Origin: Stomorhina lunata | Taxonomy: Eukaryota > Arthropoda > Insecta > Diptera > Rhiniidae | Length of the DNA stretch: 64,000 bases | NCBI GenBank assembly: GCA_933228675.1 | Contig: OW121743.1 | Location: 93,435,998-93,499,997, forward strand | Direction: 5' to 3' | Shown here: piece by piece, positions 20,373 through 34,089 of the stretch | Layout of the letters: each line of letters begins with the position of its first letter | Position numbering within the stretch: the stretch's first letter is position 1 | Program-made: the position numbers and the translations under genes | The notes under the pieces: model-generated | Told to the model about the DNA's origin: nothing | Seen by the model: only the letters and a program-made list of their open reading frames with translations | Database searches by the model: none

Positions 20373-21884
20373 ATAATTAACTTATTTTTATTATTCAATC
20401 CTAGCCTTAAGTTTTATCCTATACCCCCTTCAAAAAGGTTTTTGTCAATTTTTCCTTCCCTTAATATAATACAAAATGTACATATGTAAATATTAAAAAT
20501 TATATTTATAATTAAGTAGAAAAGAGACGTAGTTCCTAAACTCTTTGCTGTAAAAATGTTTATTGTACAAAATACTTATGTTTTAAATAAAGTAATTTCT
20601 CTCTTAGTTACAAATATCTTTTGCACTTTCCATTCATTCTGTGTGATCATTTACAATCTGTTTTCTTTTTGAGATATCAATAACTATCTCTTAATTTAAA
20701 CCTTATATATGGTTACTATTTATGTCATCGAAAAATTGCTCTCATTGACCACGAGCGTGCCCACCACCGATACATGCATACGTAGAAGAAAATGTAAGTT
20801 AAACCTTTTAGCATATAACAATTCACTAAGTGATGATTTGTTTATTTTGTACATGATTTCGAGTTAATTGTCTGAGAACTGTAATGAAGGCAAAAAAGGT
20901 TACAAGGAATTATTACTTATGAACTCTTATATGAGTAACATTAGAGTAATATTTTGAATTAGGTTTTATGATTATTTCGTGCTAGTTTGCTACATCGCTC
21001 AGCAGAGACAGAAAAATACAACAAATGATTCATTAACTGCTAAAAACAAGTGAAAATAAGAAACGCACCTTTTTTAGAGATAAATGTGATGTGATATTTT
21101 AAGGATTTAAACCAATTGCGAAGCTCAAGGCACATAATGAAAAAAGTTTTAAGAAAGCAAAGGTATATTCATATACATTATAACAAAGGGTATGGGTTTG
21201 ATTTAAATTTTTTTATTTTTGTTAAAGCTCAGTGAAGAAATTTGTATATACATATATGATCTGGCTTAAATCTTTCTTTTAAAATTGAAAAATATAAAAC
21301 TCTTTTCTTCCTAAAAATATAGAAAATAGTTGCAAAATGACTAAGCTTCATCCATGTTTCAATTAAAACTGTTTGTTTATACTAAAGACCCTAAAATATG
21401 AACTTATACTGCACTTGAGTTAATTAACTTTTTTAAAATTTTTATTTTATATATTTTTGCTTTATTTAAAATACCGAAACTTCATTAAAACTGATTGTAG
21501 AAGAACATTTTTTGTTTATTTGTCAATGTTTTTTAATTTCAATGTGATTTATATTCGCGAGAACAAGTGATTTGATTGACTTCAGTAAATATCTGTTAAT
21601 GACATTGAAATTTAAATACAGTGGCTAAAAAATTTAAATACAGTGGCCAAAATTTTGAACAAAATGCGTAAGGTGATTTATGTAATTTTGTCTTATTTGG
21701 ATTTAAAACTTTGATCACTTCTTTCAATATCCTCTTAATAAATTCACATTCTCTATTCGCTGTTTGTCACAAGCAGAGGCAGCCACAAAGGGATCAGAAT
21801 AAAAAAATTATTAATTAACTAAAATTGGTATTTTACAATGTGCAATTCTCATGTTTTAAAAAGAAAAAGTTTTCTATTCCATTT
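20373..21884. other. AT-rich sequence, first part probably a retrotransposon 3' UTR
   Basis: After about 20610 nothing is recognised except a small duplication, ATTTAAATACAGTGGCYAAA, twice at about 21610-21650. No gene. Confidence 0.4.
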
Positions 21885-22110
21885 TTTGTTAGATATTTTT
21901 ATCAAAAAATATTTTCATCAAAAATGTTTCTATAGAAAATTTTGTTTCTATAGAAACATTTCCAAGAAATTTTTTTTATAAAACATTTTTTTGTAGAAAA
22001 TAAGTTTATCAAACATTTTTCTATAAAAAATTGTTCCTTCAAAAATTTTTCTATAGAAAATTTTTTTATTAAAAATGTAAATGTTTTTTTTTTTTTATCA
22101 AAAATGTTAT
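21885..22110. repeat. Diverged edge of satellite block 1
   Basis: Irregular units of TTTTTCTATAGAAAATTTT with variable spacers. It is separated from the main array by the flanking duplication 22123-22450. Confidence 0.6.
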
Positions 22111-22122
22111 TTATTATACCTG

Positions 22123-22450
22123 CTCATACCACCAGCAGTAGAAGACTTTTTATAAATTTTGTATATATCACGATTATTAATGAAACTCATAAAAAAGAGT
22201 ATTAAAAGCATTCAGTTCATCCAAATAGCAAAGACGATAGGAGCCGCTTTGTTAAAGAAAATACAAAAAACAAAATATACATGAAACAAAATCAAAATCA
22301 GGAGTAGGCAGCTCATATCACCAGAAGCCGGTGGATTTTTTTTAATTTTCGTAAACTCCATGATCATTAATAAAACTCGTGAAAATGAGTATTAAAATCA
22401 TTCAGCTGGAATTTATATGTTAACAGAGTTGGTTGGTGCCGCTTTGTTAA
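22123..22450 (+). repeat. Tandem pair flanking satellite block 1 (inverted third copy at 24930-25060)
   Basis: Copies starting near 22123 and 22312 share ATACCACCAG or ATATCACCAG, then CGATTATTAATGAAACTC-like sequence, GAGTATTAAAA and GCCGCTTTGTTAAAGAAAA. A related copy lies in opposite orientation on the other side of the array. Confidence 0.75.
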
Positions 22451-22454
22451 AGAA

Positions 22455-24830
22455 AAAACAAAAACAAAAATATTTTTCTGTGAAAATTTTCAATAAAATT
22501 ATTTTTCTATAAAAAAAATTTTCGATGCAAAAATATTCCATAAAAAAATTTTCTTATACAAAAATTTTCGATAAAAAAATTTTTCTATACAAAATTTTTC
22601 AATAAAAAAATCTTTCTATACTAAATTTTTAGATAAAAAATTGTTTGTAAACAAACATTTTAAATCAAAAAATTTCAATAGAAAAATTTTCGATAAAAAT
22701 ATTTTTCTGTAGAAAAATTTTTAATAAAAAAAATTTCTATAGAAAAATTTTTGATAAAAAAATTTATATAGAAAAATTTTTGATTAAAAAAATTTTCTAT
22801 AGAAAAAATTTCGATAAAAAAATTTTCTATAGAAAAATTTTTGATAAAAAAATTTTCAATAGAATAATTTTTGATAAAAAAATATAGAAAAATTTTTGAT
22901 AAAAAAAATATATAAAAATTTTTGAAAAAAAAATTCTATACAAAAATTTTTAATAAAAAAATTTTTTATAGGAAAATTTTTGATAAAAAAATTTTCTAAA
23001 GAAAAATTTTTGATAAAAAAATTTTCTAAAGAAAAATTTTTGATAAAAGATTTTCTATAGAAAAATTTTTGATAAAAAAATTTTTTTAGAAAAATTTTTG
23101 ATAAAAAATTTTTCTATAGAAAAATTGTTGATAACAAAATTTTCTATAGAAAAGTTTTTGATAAAAAAATTTTCTATAGAAAACTTTTTGATAAAAATTT
23201 TCTTTAGAAAAATTTTTGATAAAAAAATTTTCTATAGAAAAATTTTTTATAAAAAAATTTTCTATAGAAAAATTTTTGATAAAAAAATTTTCTATAGAAA
23301 AATTGTTGATAAAAAAACTTTCTATAGAAAAATTTTTGATAAAACAATTTTTAATAAAGAAACATTTTCTTTAGAAAAGTTTTTGATAAAAAAATATTTT
23401 CTTCAAAAAAATTTTTGATAAAAAATTGTCTATAGAAAAATTTTTTATAAAAAAAATTAAAAAAAAATTTTCGATGCAAAAATATTCCATAAAAAATTTT
23501 TCTTATACAAAAATTTTCGATAAAAAAAATTTTTCTATACAAAATTTTTCGATAAAAAATCTTTCTATACTAAATTTTTAGATAAAAAATTGTTTGTAAA
23601 CAAACATTTTAAATCAAAAAATTTCAATAGAAAAATTTTCGATAAAAATATTTTTCTGTAGAAAAATTTTTAATAAAAAAAATTTCTATAGAAAAATTTT
23701 TGATAAAAAAAATTTTATATAGAAAAATTTTTGATTAAAAAATTTTCTATAGAAAAAATTTCGATAAAAAAATTTTCTATAGAAAAATTTTTGATAAAAA
23801 AATTTTCTATAGAATAATTTTTGATAAAAAAATATAGAAAAATTTTTGATAAAAAAAAATATATAAAAATTTTTGAAAAAAAATTTCTATACAAAAATTT
23901 TTAATAAAAAAATTTTTTATAGGAAAATTTTTGATAAAAAATTTTCTAAAGAAAAATTTTTGATAAAAAAATTTTCTAAAGAAAAATTTTTGATAAAAGA
24001 TTTTCTATAGAAAAATTTTTGATAAAATAATTTTCTTTAGAAAAATTTTTGATAAAAAAATTTTCTATAGAAAAATTGTTGATAACAAAATTTTCTATAG
24101 AAAAGTTTTTGATAAAAAAATTTTCTATAGAAAACTTTTTGATAAAAATTTTCTTTAGAAAAATTTTTGATAAAAAAATTTTCTATAGAAAAATTGTTGA
24201 TAAAAAAATTTTCTATAGAAAAATTGTTGATAAAAAAACTTTCTATAGAGAAACATTTTCTTTAGAAAAGTTTTTGATAAAAAAATATTTTCTTCAAAAA
24301 AATTTTTGATAAAAAATTGTCTATAGAAAAATTTTTTATAAAAAAAATTAAAAAAAAAATTTTCGATGCTAAAATATTTCATAAAAAATTTTTCTTATAC
24401 AAAAATTTTCGATAAAAAAATTTTTCTATACAAAATTTTTCGATAAAAAAAATCTTTCTATACTAAATTTTTAGATAAAAAATTGTTTGTAAACAAACAT
24501 TTTAAATCAAAAAATTTCAATAGAAAAATTTTCGATAAAAATATTTTTCTGTAGAAAAATTTTTAATAAAAAAAATTTCTATAGAAAAATTTTTGATAAA
24601 AAAATTTTATATAGAAAAATTTTTGATTAAAAAAATTTTCTATAGAAAAAATTTTGATAAAAAAATTTTCTACAGAAAATTTTCGATAAAAAAATTTTCT
24701 ATAGAAAAATTTTTGATAAAAAAATTTTCTATAGAAAAATTTTTGATAAAAAAATGTTCTATAGAAAAATTTTTGATAAAAAAATTTTCTATAGAAAAAT
24801 TTTTTGATAAAAAATATTAAAAAAATGGAG
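22455..24830. repeat. Satellite block 1: 30-bp unit with 0.9-kb higher-order repeats
   Basis: The basic unit is TTTTCTATAGAAAAA plus TTTTTGATAAAAAAA. A marker segment with TTCGATGC begins near 22521, 23470 and 24362, so the array is made of about 0.9-kb higher-order copies. The open frames in this interval on both strands (repeated Lys-Phe-Phe-Tyr-Arg words) are translations of the satellite and are not genes. Confidence 0.95.
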
Positions 24831-24929
24831 TAGAAAACTGTTTCATTTGAAAATATCAGAACTACATATTGAAAAAATACCAATTTTTGATAAAAGTATA
24901 AAAAACGAAAACCCTGCCTGCCATTTTTG

Positions 24930-25060
24930 TTCTGTTCTCTTTGTGCCTACCTCTGCTTTTTATACTTATTTTTACGAGTTTCATTAATGATCGTGATATT
25001 AACAAAAATTACAAAAAGTCTTTGGATTCTGGTGGTAGGGGCTGCATGCTCCTGATCACA
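24930..25060 (-). repeat. Inverted copy of the block 1 flank
   Basis: The reverse complement reads CTACCACCAG, GACTTTTTGTAATTTTTGTT, ATCACGATCATTAATGAAAC and AAGTATAAAAAGCA, closely matching the unit at 22123. The 75-codon frame 24941-25168 crosses it and is not supported as a gene. Confidence 0.7.
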
Positions 25061-26344
25061 AGCAATATCCGAACTATAAAAAAAACTTTAAACCATGTTA
25101 ATATAATATACCTTAAATTGCAGTTAAGTCTAAAATCTTCCGTTTTCACAGTAAATCACACTCAATAAACAACCATTTAGTTCTTTCAAATCAATGCAAA
25201 CACAACCGTTTATAATTGAAATAAAGTATCTGTGACACTTAACACATACATTCATATAATAATCCTTAAAAAGTCCTAGACTGAAGACAGACCAGCCACA
25301 CATAAATCCTCAACTGATTTCTGCCATTGAGACACTGTCAACATCGAAATCAACTTTAAATAAATATTTTTTCATATTAAAAAGTCAAATGTTAAGATTT
25401 AAAAAAAAATACAAATGCTCACAATTTCCATTCTATTATTTGATTTCTTTGTTATAAATAGATAAATCTCTTTGTTGATTTTTTTTTTCATTTAATGCCA
25501 ATAAAATAAGAATTTGGCATATTTCTACTCAAATTAACATTATTCATATTTTTAACGAAATACAAAAAAATAAAATTGTGTCTTTTAAGAAAGATTTTAT
25601 TTTCAAATTTATTTTGATAAATTGTTTTGTATGAGTGTGTGTGTCTGTATGTTTGAAAATATCCTTGTCATTGTGTGACTTTTATTTAATATTAAAAAAA
25701 TTATTCAAACAAACATTACAAAATCGTTTTCGTCCTTCAGTTTTTAAATAAGAAAATTTTACTGAATTTAAATAGGTCAGGGCTTTTGTGTGAGTGATTG
25801 TTAAAATAAGATTTTAGTTAAAAGATATTTGTTGCTCTTAACTTAAAGTTATTTTTTATATCTTTAAATTAATTTTCTTAGAAGATCTTTAAAGTAATTT
25901 ATTTCATTAAATTTATTTAAACCGCTTTATAAGAAGATTGAAGCTTAATTGTCATATCTCAATAAAATGAGATTTGTATTTACTTCACATATGTATGTTA
26001 TCGCTTTGCTTTATTCAAACTTTTTTTCCTTTCAATGACAATTGTCTCTAAGGATTAAAAAAAACAATACAAAAATCTAAAAGGAAAAGGAAAATTTAAA
26101 CACTTCTTTTTTCATATAACTCAGACAAAAGGAATCTGAATACCATAAAAATGGTATTTTAATTCTATTAGTCTTACTCAGAAAAGTTTGATTATCGAAT
26201 TTTCAATTTTCTTAATTTTTTTTTTGGAAAGTTTTTAATTTTTCTATAAGATATTTTTTATATCATATTTTTAAAAATTTTTTCATAGGAAATGTAATGA
26301 ACCAAAAACTTGCCTATAAAAGTATTAAAAATAAAATTATACCA
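25061..26344. other. Unassigned AT-rich sequence
   Basis: Nothing beyond a short GT-rich stretch near 25630 was seen. Confidence 0.4.
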
Positions 26345-29040
26345 AGTTATATCGAATTTTTTTTTGTATCGAAAATTTTCTATAGAAGTAAAAAAAAATC
26401 TCTATAGAAAAATTTAATAACGAAAATTCTTTCTATACAGAATTTAATACCGAAAATTTAATATTTAATATCTAAAATTTTCTCTAGAAACATTTTGTAT
26501 CGCAACTTTTTATATCGAAAATTTTCATTTTGTACCGGAAATTATCTATAGAAAAATTTAATACCGAAAAATTTCTATAGAAAAATTTAATACCGAAAAT
26601 TTTCTATAGAAAAGTTTAATGCCGAAAACTTTCTATAGAAAAATTAATTACCGAAAATTTTTTATAAAAAAGATTGAATATCTAAAATTTTCTATAGAAA
26701 AATTTAATATACAAACTTTGTATCAAAAATTTTCTATGGAAAAGTTTTATATCAAAAATTTTCTATATAAAACTTTTATACCACAAATTTTCGATAAAAA
26801 AATTTTTTATCAAAAATTTTCTATAGAAAATTTTTATATCAAAAATTTTCTATAGAAAATTTTTATATCAAAAATTTTCTATAGAAAATTTTTATATCAA
26901 AAATTTTCTATAGAAAATTTTTATATCAAAAATTTTCTATAAAAAAATTTTATATCAAAAAAAAAAATTTCGATAGAAAAATTTTACATCAAAAATTTTC
27001 TATGGAAAAATTGTATATCAAAAATTTTCTATAAAAAATTTTATATCAAAAATTTTGAATCAAAAATTTTCTATAGAAAAATGTTTAATCAAAAAAAAAA
27101 TGTTTAATTGAAAAATGTTTAATCAAAAATTTTCTAGAAAAATATTTTATATTGAACATCTTCTTTTGAAAATTTTTTATAGAAAAATTTTATATAAAAA
27201 TTTTCTATAGAAAAATTATATCGAAAAATTTTTTTAGAAAAATTTTATATCGAAAATTTTTTTAGTAAAATTTTATATCGAACCTTTCCTATAGACAAAT
27301 TTTGTACTAAAAATTTTCTATAGAAAAATATAATATAGAAAAATTTTGTATAAAAAAAATATAAATCAAAAATTTTATATAGAAAAATTTAATATCCAAA
27401 ATTTTCTATAGCAAAATTTCGATATAAAAAATCTATAGAAAAAAAATTTTCTATGTAAGCATTTTTTATCGAATTTTGTATCGAAAATTTTCCTTATAAA
27501 ATTTATATTAAAAATTTTTTATCGAAAATTTTCTACAGACAAAAGTTTTCTGTATAAAAATTTTATTTTGAAAATTTTTCTATAGAAAATTCCGTTAAAA
27601 ATTTCCGATATAAAATTTTTCTTTAGAAATATTTTTTAGAAAATTTTCGATATAAAATTTAATATAACAAGTTTTCGATAAAAAATTTTTCTATAGAAAG
27701 TTTTCGATAAAAAATTTTTCTATTGAAAATTATTGGTAAAATTTTTTCTATAAAATATAAAATTTTTCTGTAGAAAATTTTAGATATAAAATCTTTCTAT
27801 AGAAAATTTTCGATATAAATTTTTTCTTTAGAAAATTTTCGATGTAAAATTTTTCTTTAGAAAATTTTCGATGTAAAATTTTTTAACAGAAAATTTTTGA
27901 TGTAAGTTTTTCTATAGAAAATTTTCGATGTAAATTTTTTTATAGAAAATTTTCGATATAAATTTTTTTATAGAAAATTTTCGATGTAAAATTTTTCTAT
28001 AGAAAATTTTCGATAAAAAATTTTAAATAGAAAATTTTCGATATAAAATTTTTCTATCGAAAATTTTCTATTTAAAATTTTTAATATAAAAATTTTCTAT
28101 AAAAAATTTTAAGACAAAATTTTCGATATAAAATGTTTCTATACAAAATTTTTCTATAAAAAATTTTCGATACAAATTTTTTCTTTAGAAAATTTTCGAT
28201 ACAAAATTTTTCTATAGAATATTTTAGAAATAAAATTTTTCAATAGAAAATTTTAGATATAAAGTTTTAAAATAAATAAAATTTTTCGATTGAAAATTTT
28301 CGGTATAAAATTTGTTTAATAAAATATTTCCGATATTAAATTTTTCTGTAGAATATATTTATTCAATAATAAACTTAATATAGAAAATTAGATGCTTCTA
28401 TAGAAAATTTTCTTTTCGATTAAAAATTTCTGTATAAAAAAAATTTCGATATTAAGCTTTTCTATCGAAAATTTTCAATATTTAATTTTTTTAAAGAAAA
28501 TGTTCAATATAAAATTTTTCTATAGAAAATTTGTGATATAAATTTTTTTTAAGAAAATTTTCGATATAAAATTTTTTTAAAGAGCTTTTAAAGATTGAGT
28601 TCGATTATTTCATTTTGAATAATCTCAAATAAAATTTTTCTACACAAAATTTTCGATTTAAAAATTTTCTACACAAAATTTTTGATTTTAAATTTTTCTA
28701 TAGAAAATTTCAGATATAAAATATTTCTATAGAAAATTTTCAATACTAAACTTTTCTATGAAAAATTTTCCGTGTAAAATTTTTGATAGAAAAATTTCGA
28801 TATAAAATTTTTTTGCAGAAAATTTTCGATATAAAATTTGTCTTTAAAACATTGTTAATATCAAATTTTTTTATAGAAAATTTTCGATACAAAATTTTTT
28901 TATGAAAGATATTTAATATGAAATTTTTCAATAGAAAATTTTCGATAAAAAAAAATCGAAATAAAAATTTTTCTTTTCTATTGAGAATTTTTTTTCCGAT
29001 AAAATTTTTCTCTGACAGATTTTTTTTTAAAAGATTCTAC
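26345..29040. repeat. Satellite block 2: 29-bp unit, orientation switch near 27500-27600
   Basis: The left half carries the spacer TTTTTATATCAAAAA or TATATCGAAAA between TTTTCTATAGAAAA palindromes. From about 27600 the spacer is reversed (TTTTCGATATAAAAT). Units are diverged, with a short homogeneous run at about 26815-26940. Frames inside it are satellite translations. Confidence 0.9.
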
Positions 29041-30289
29041 TGTTTTTTTAGCCTTTTTATTGAGCCGACATTGGTATGAATATGCATGAGAATTCTTGCA
29101 AGTGCCACAAACCCGTATTTACTTATTTTTTTTATAAAAATTGTCTTTTCTTGCTTTTTTCATCCACTTAATCCTTTTATTGAATGCATTTGTGTTGGTT
29201 TGACATTTAAATTTTTCTTCTCTGCTGCCATCGCAATCAGGAAAATTTGCTACAGTTATTTCTTTACTTTTTCTCTAGACATTTATTATTGTTGAAGTTA
29301 CTTGCAAAAAGTTTTGTATGTTTAAAATTATATATAAAGGAAAACTTCTCAATAAAAAACGAAATTTTTCTATTGTTATCATATGAAAAATTTCTACAAA
29401 AAAGTTGAGCTTAAAAATCTGAAGAATCAATCAAAGTAATCAAATAAAAATGTATCAATTGTAAAAATACATTTTTATTTTTGATCAAAAATCAAATGTT
29501 ATACATGTGTTTTCTACATGTTAGAACGCGTCCTTTATCTGTACGTAACAATTTTTTTTTTTGAATTGTAAATTTTTGAAAAACTTATATGGTTATTTTT
29601 CACGATGAAAAATTTTATTGTACAAATTTTTTATAATAAAACACTTTTTCTAGAAATTTTTTCACAATGAAAAATTTTCTTTTTTAATTTTTGATTATGA
29701 GAAATTTTTTTTCAATTTGCTTTAATAACAATTTCATCAAAATTTATCCAAAAAAAATCTTCAAACAAAAGATTATTCAAAGTCATTTACTTGTGCCAAA
29801 GTAAAGCTGTTTATTTTATTCCCCAGAATGTCAAGGACCTTTATTAGTATTCCCCAAAATAAAGCAAACAAAGTGAACAATAGTTAGAGTGTTTTCCTAA
29901 AACCAACAATATTTTCATCCTTCACAAAATTTCATAATTTTTCTCCAAAAATTCCAATTTAAATACTTAAACATAATTAGGATTGTAAACATTTTCTTTG
30001 TAAAATAACAACTCAATTACAATTTATTTGATGTTAATTATGAGGCAATTCTTTAAAGAAAATTTCTATAATAATACCAATTTTGGTTTGGCTTTAAAAG
30101 TTTATCAGCCATTTAGAGAATATGTCGTTAATTCTAGGAAAATAAAGAAAATGTTGAAAATAAGATTAATGAACTTAAATTGTTCTTAGTTTTTGTTTTG
30201 AATAGAGACAAAAACTAAGTGGCTAAAATAGTTAATAAGTTGAGGTTTTTTTGGTTGTTTAGATGCCAAAAACAAAAACTATTTGGAAA
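29041..30289. other. Unassigned AT-rich spacer
   Basis: A hairpin of two 12-bp arms (CTTAGTTTTTGT and ACAAAAACTAAG) lies at about 30185-30219. No gene supported; the 69-codon frame at 29086-29295 is unremarkable. Confidence 0.4.
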
Positions 30290-32765
30290 AAAACAACAAA
30301 AAAATTCTACAGAAAATTTTCGATATAAAATTTTTCTATAGAAAATTTTCGATACAAAATTTGTCTATAGAAAATTGTCAATATAAAATTCTTCTATCAA
30401 AAATTTTCAATATAAAATATAAGATATACAATTTTTTATGCAAATTTTTCTATACAAAATTTTTGATATAAAATTTTTGTGTAGAAAATTTTAAATATAA
30501 ATTTTTTCTATTGAAAATTTTGTATATAAAATTTTTTTATAGAAAATTTTCGATATAAAATTTTTCTATAGAAAATTTTCGATATAAAATTTTTCTATAG
30601 AAAATTTTCGATATAAAATTTTTCTATAGAAAATTTTCGATATAAAATTTTTCTATAGAAAATTTTCGATATAAAATTTGTCTATAGAAAATTTTCGATA
30701 TAAAATTTGTCTATAGAAAATTTTCGATATAAAATTTTTCTATAGAAAATTTTCGATATAAAATTTTTCTATAGAAAATTTTCGATATAAAATTTTTCTA
30801 TAGAAAATTTTCGATATAAAATTTTTCTATAGAAAATTTTCGATATAAAATTTTTCTATAGAAAATTTTCGATATAAAATTTTTCTATAGAAAATTTTCG
30901 ATATAAAATTTTTCTATAGAAAATTTTCGATATAAAATTTTTCTATAGAAAATTTTCGATATAAAATTTTTCTATAGAAAATTTTCGATATAAAATTTTT
31001 CTATAGAAAATTTTCGATATAAAATTTTTCTATAGAAAATTTTCGATATAAAATTTTTCTATAGAAAATTTTCGATATAAAATTTTTCTATAGAAAATTT
31101 TCGATATAAAATTTTTCTATAGAAAATTTTCGATATAAAATTTTTCTATAGAAAATTTTTGATATAAAATTTTTCTATAGAAAATTTTCGCTATAAAATT
31201 TTTCTATAGAAAATTTTCGATATAAAATTTTTCTATAGAAAATTTTCGATATAAAATTTTTCTATAGAAAATTTTCGATATAAAATTTTTCTATAGAAAA
31301 TTTTCGATATAAAATTTTTCTATAGAAAATTTTCGATATAAAATTTTTCTATAGAAAATTTTCGATATAAAATTTTTCTATAGAAAATTTTCGATATAAA
31401 ATTTTTCTATAGAAAATTTTCGATATAAAATTTTTCTATAGAAAATTTTCGATATAAAATTTTTCTATAGAAAATTTTCGATATAAAATTTTTCTATAAA
31501 AAATTTTCGATATAAAATTTTTCTATAGAAAATTTTCGATATAAAATTTTTCTATAGAAAATTTTCGATATAAAATTTTTCTATAGAAAATTTTCGATAT
31601 AAAATTTTTCTATAGAAAATTTTCGATATAAAATTTTTCTATAGAAAATTTTCGATATAAAATTTTTCTATAGAAAATTTTCGATATAAAATTTTTCTAT
31701 AGAAAATTTTCGATATAAAATTTTTCTATAGAAAATTTTCGATATAAAATTTTTCTATAGAAAATTTTCGATATAAAATTTTTCTATAGAAAATTTTCGA
31801 TATAAAATTTTTCTTTAGATAATTTTTGATATAAAATTTTTCTATAGAAAATTTTCGATATACAATTTTTCTATAAAAATTTTTCGATATAAAATTTTTC
31901 TATAGAAATTTTTCGATATAAAATTTTCTATAGAAATTTTTCGATATAAAATTTTTCTATAGAAAATTTTTGAGATAAATTTTTCTATAGAAATTTTTCG
32001 AGAGAAAATTTTTCTATAGAAAAATTTTCGATACATAATTTTTCTATAGAAAATTTTCGATATATAATTTTTCTATAGAAAATTTTTTATATAAAATTTT
32101 TCTATAGAAAATTTTTAATATAAAATTTTTCTATAGAAAATTTTTGATATAAAATGTTTCTATAGAAAATTTTCGATAAAAAATTTTGGTATAGAAAATT
32201 TTCGATATAAAATTTTTTTTAGGAAATTTTCGATACATAATTTTTAATTTTCGATATCAAATTTTTCTATAGAAAATTTTCGATATAAAATTTTTCTAGA
32301 GAAAATTTTCGATATAAAATTTTTCTAGGGAAAATTTTCGATATAAAATTTTTTTTGGAGAAAATTTTCGATATAAAATTTCTCTAGAAAAAATTTTCGA
32401 TATAAACTTTTTTTTTAGATTAAATTTTCGATATAAAATTTGTATAGAGAAGATTTTCGATATAAAATTTTCGATAAAAAATTTTTTTTATAGAAAATTT
32501 TTGATATAAAATTTTTCTATAGAAAATTTTTTTATAGAAAATTTTTGTATGGAAAATTTTTGTTATAAAATTTTCTAAAGAAAATTTTCGACATTAAATT
32601 TTTCTATAGAAAATTTTCGATAAAAAATTTTTTTATAGAAAATTTTTAATATAAAACTTTTCTATAGAAAATTTTTAATAGAAAAATTTTTTATAGAAAA
32701 TGTTCAATATAAAATTTTTCTCCAAAAAATTTTCGACATAAAATTTTTCTATATAAAATTTTCTA
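30290..32765. repeat. Satellite block 3: highly homogeneous 29-bp array
   Basis: The unit is TTTTCGATATAAAAT plus TTTCTATAGAAAA, period 29 (for example CGATAT at 30783 and 30812). About 43 units between 30540 and 31800 are almost identical, with only a handful of single substitutions; both edges decay into diverged units. Confidence 0.95.
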
Positions 32766-34085
32766 AGTTTTTGTTCTGCCCCATTGTGTTATCTTGGTGG
32801 TTTAGGGCATAAAAATGAACTGTTTAGTAAAATTTTTTCTTCTAAACAAATTATCCTTGACAAAGACTTATTTATGGATTTATTTGTAGACAACAAATAG
32901 ACACAATAAAAGTCTTAAAATGTTTAGAACAAAAAAAAAACTACATTGTTGGCAAGTGAATTTTTACAAAAATATAAAAGTGAACTCATTTTCATTTGGG
33001 ATTGAGGATTACCCGCCTATCCCTAAAAAAATGCAGCTAGAATAAAAGTTTAAATGGCCTGGCCCTTTATCACATAAATTAAAGCTTAAAAATAAATGGG
33101 AACGAAAAGTAAGAATAACATTTAAGAGGGTCGTTTAAAATTAAATTACATTATAAAAATAAGTCAAGTTAAATTCCAAAAAAAAAAAAAAAAAAATCAA
33201 ATTTAAGAAAATTTTTCAAAATTGAATTTCTTTCCCTCAACAATAAACTAAACCTTCTTAATTATGTTCCTAAGTGAAAATTTCTGTGTTTTTTGTTTCC
33301 TCCTAACCCTCTTTTAAATGTCATTTTACCCATTTACACTTAGTTTCCATTTTCACCATCATTACATTAGCGGTATTCATGATTTGTCTAAAAATATAAG
33401 GCAAAAAATGTTCATCAAAATTTAATGCCAAATTAAGTAAATTTTATATAAGAATAGGTGAGAAATTTTTAAGATCTATTGAATTTATATTTAAAGTCAT
33501 TATTTGATTTGAACTAGAATCAAAATTAAACATCAGTTGTCATATCAAAACTTTTATACTCTTCTTTAGGACGTTAAAAAAGTAGTACTAAATTTGCCAT
33601 TCAATTTGCTCTAAAATTTTTTGCTGTACCTTTTTTGCTATTTTTAAAAAAAGTGCTATTATAAGCACTTGTATATTATGTAAATTAAATCTCATCACTT
33701 TTAATCACATTTTCATTTTAAGCTCAACTTGCAACACTCCGTGTGAATACCCCTATTGTAACATTATACCACTAGTTTGTTTAAGTACTTAAGGATTTTT
33801 CTCTATAGAGATGCAAATATATTTGCAAAAATATTGAGACAGAAACGATAGAAAAAAATAGACAAAGTGGTTGCATTTCAAAGTCATTGTCAATGTTGCA
33901 AAAAAGCCAATATTCTAAACGACTAAATACCAATTGTTGTGGGTTTTCTCTGTTTTCACCTCCCCATTCTATCGTTATCAATGGTACTCTAGAGTGTAAC
34001 TACAGCAGCAGGATTGTAATGGAAAAGATAAAAAAAATCGATTTCTAAAAATGTTAGAAAAGAAAGAAGCCTAATATATATTTTT
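32766..34085. other. Unassigned AT-rich spacer
   Basis: Contains a poly(A) run near 33179-33196. No gene; the 66-codon minus frame 33781-33981 has no recognisable feature. Confidence 0.4.
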
Positions 34086-34089
34086 GAAC

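Noticed and set aside
23098..24883. Open frames of up to 106 codons with Lys/Phe/Tyr/Arg repeats on both strands
   Set aside because: They are translations of the TTTTCTATAGAAAA satellite. Equivalent frames occur in every satellite block, on both strands, with no codon bias or domain.
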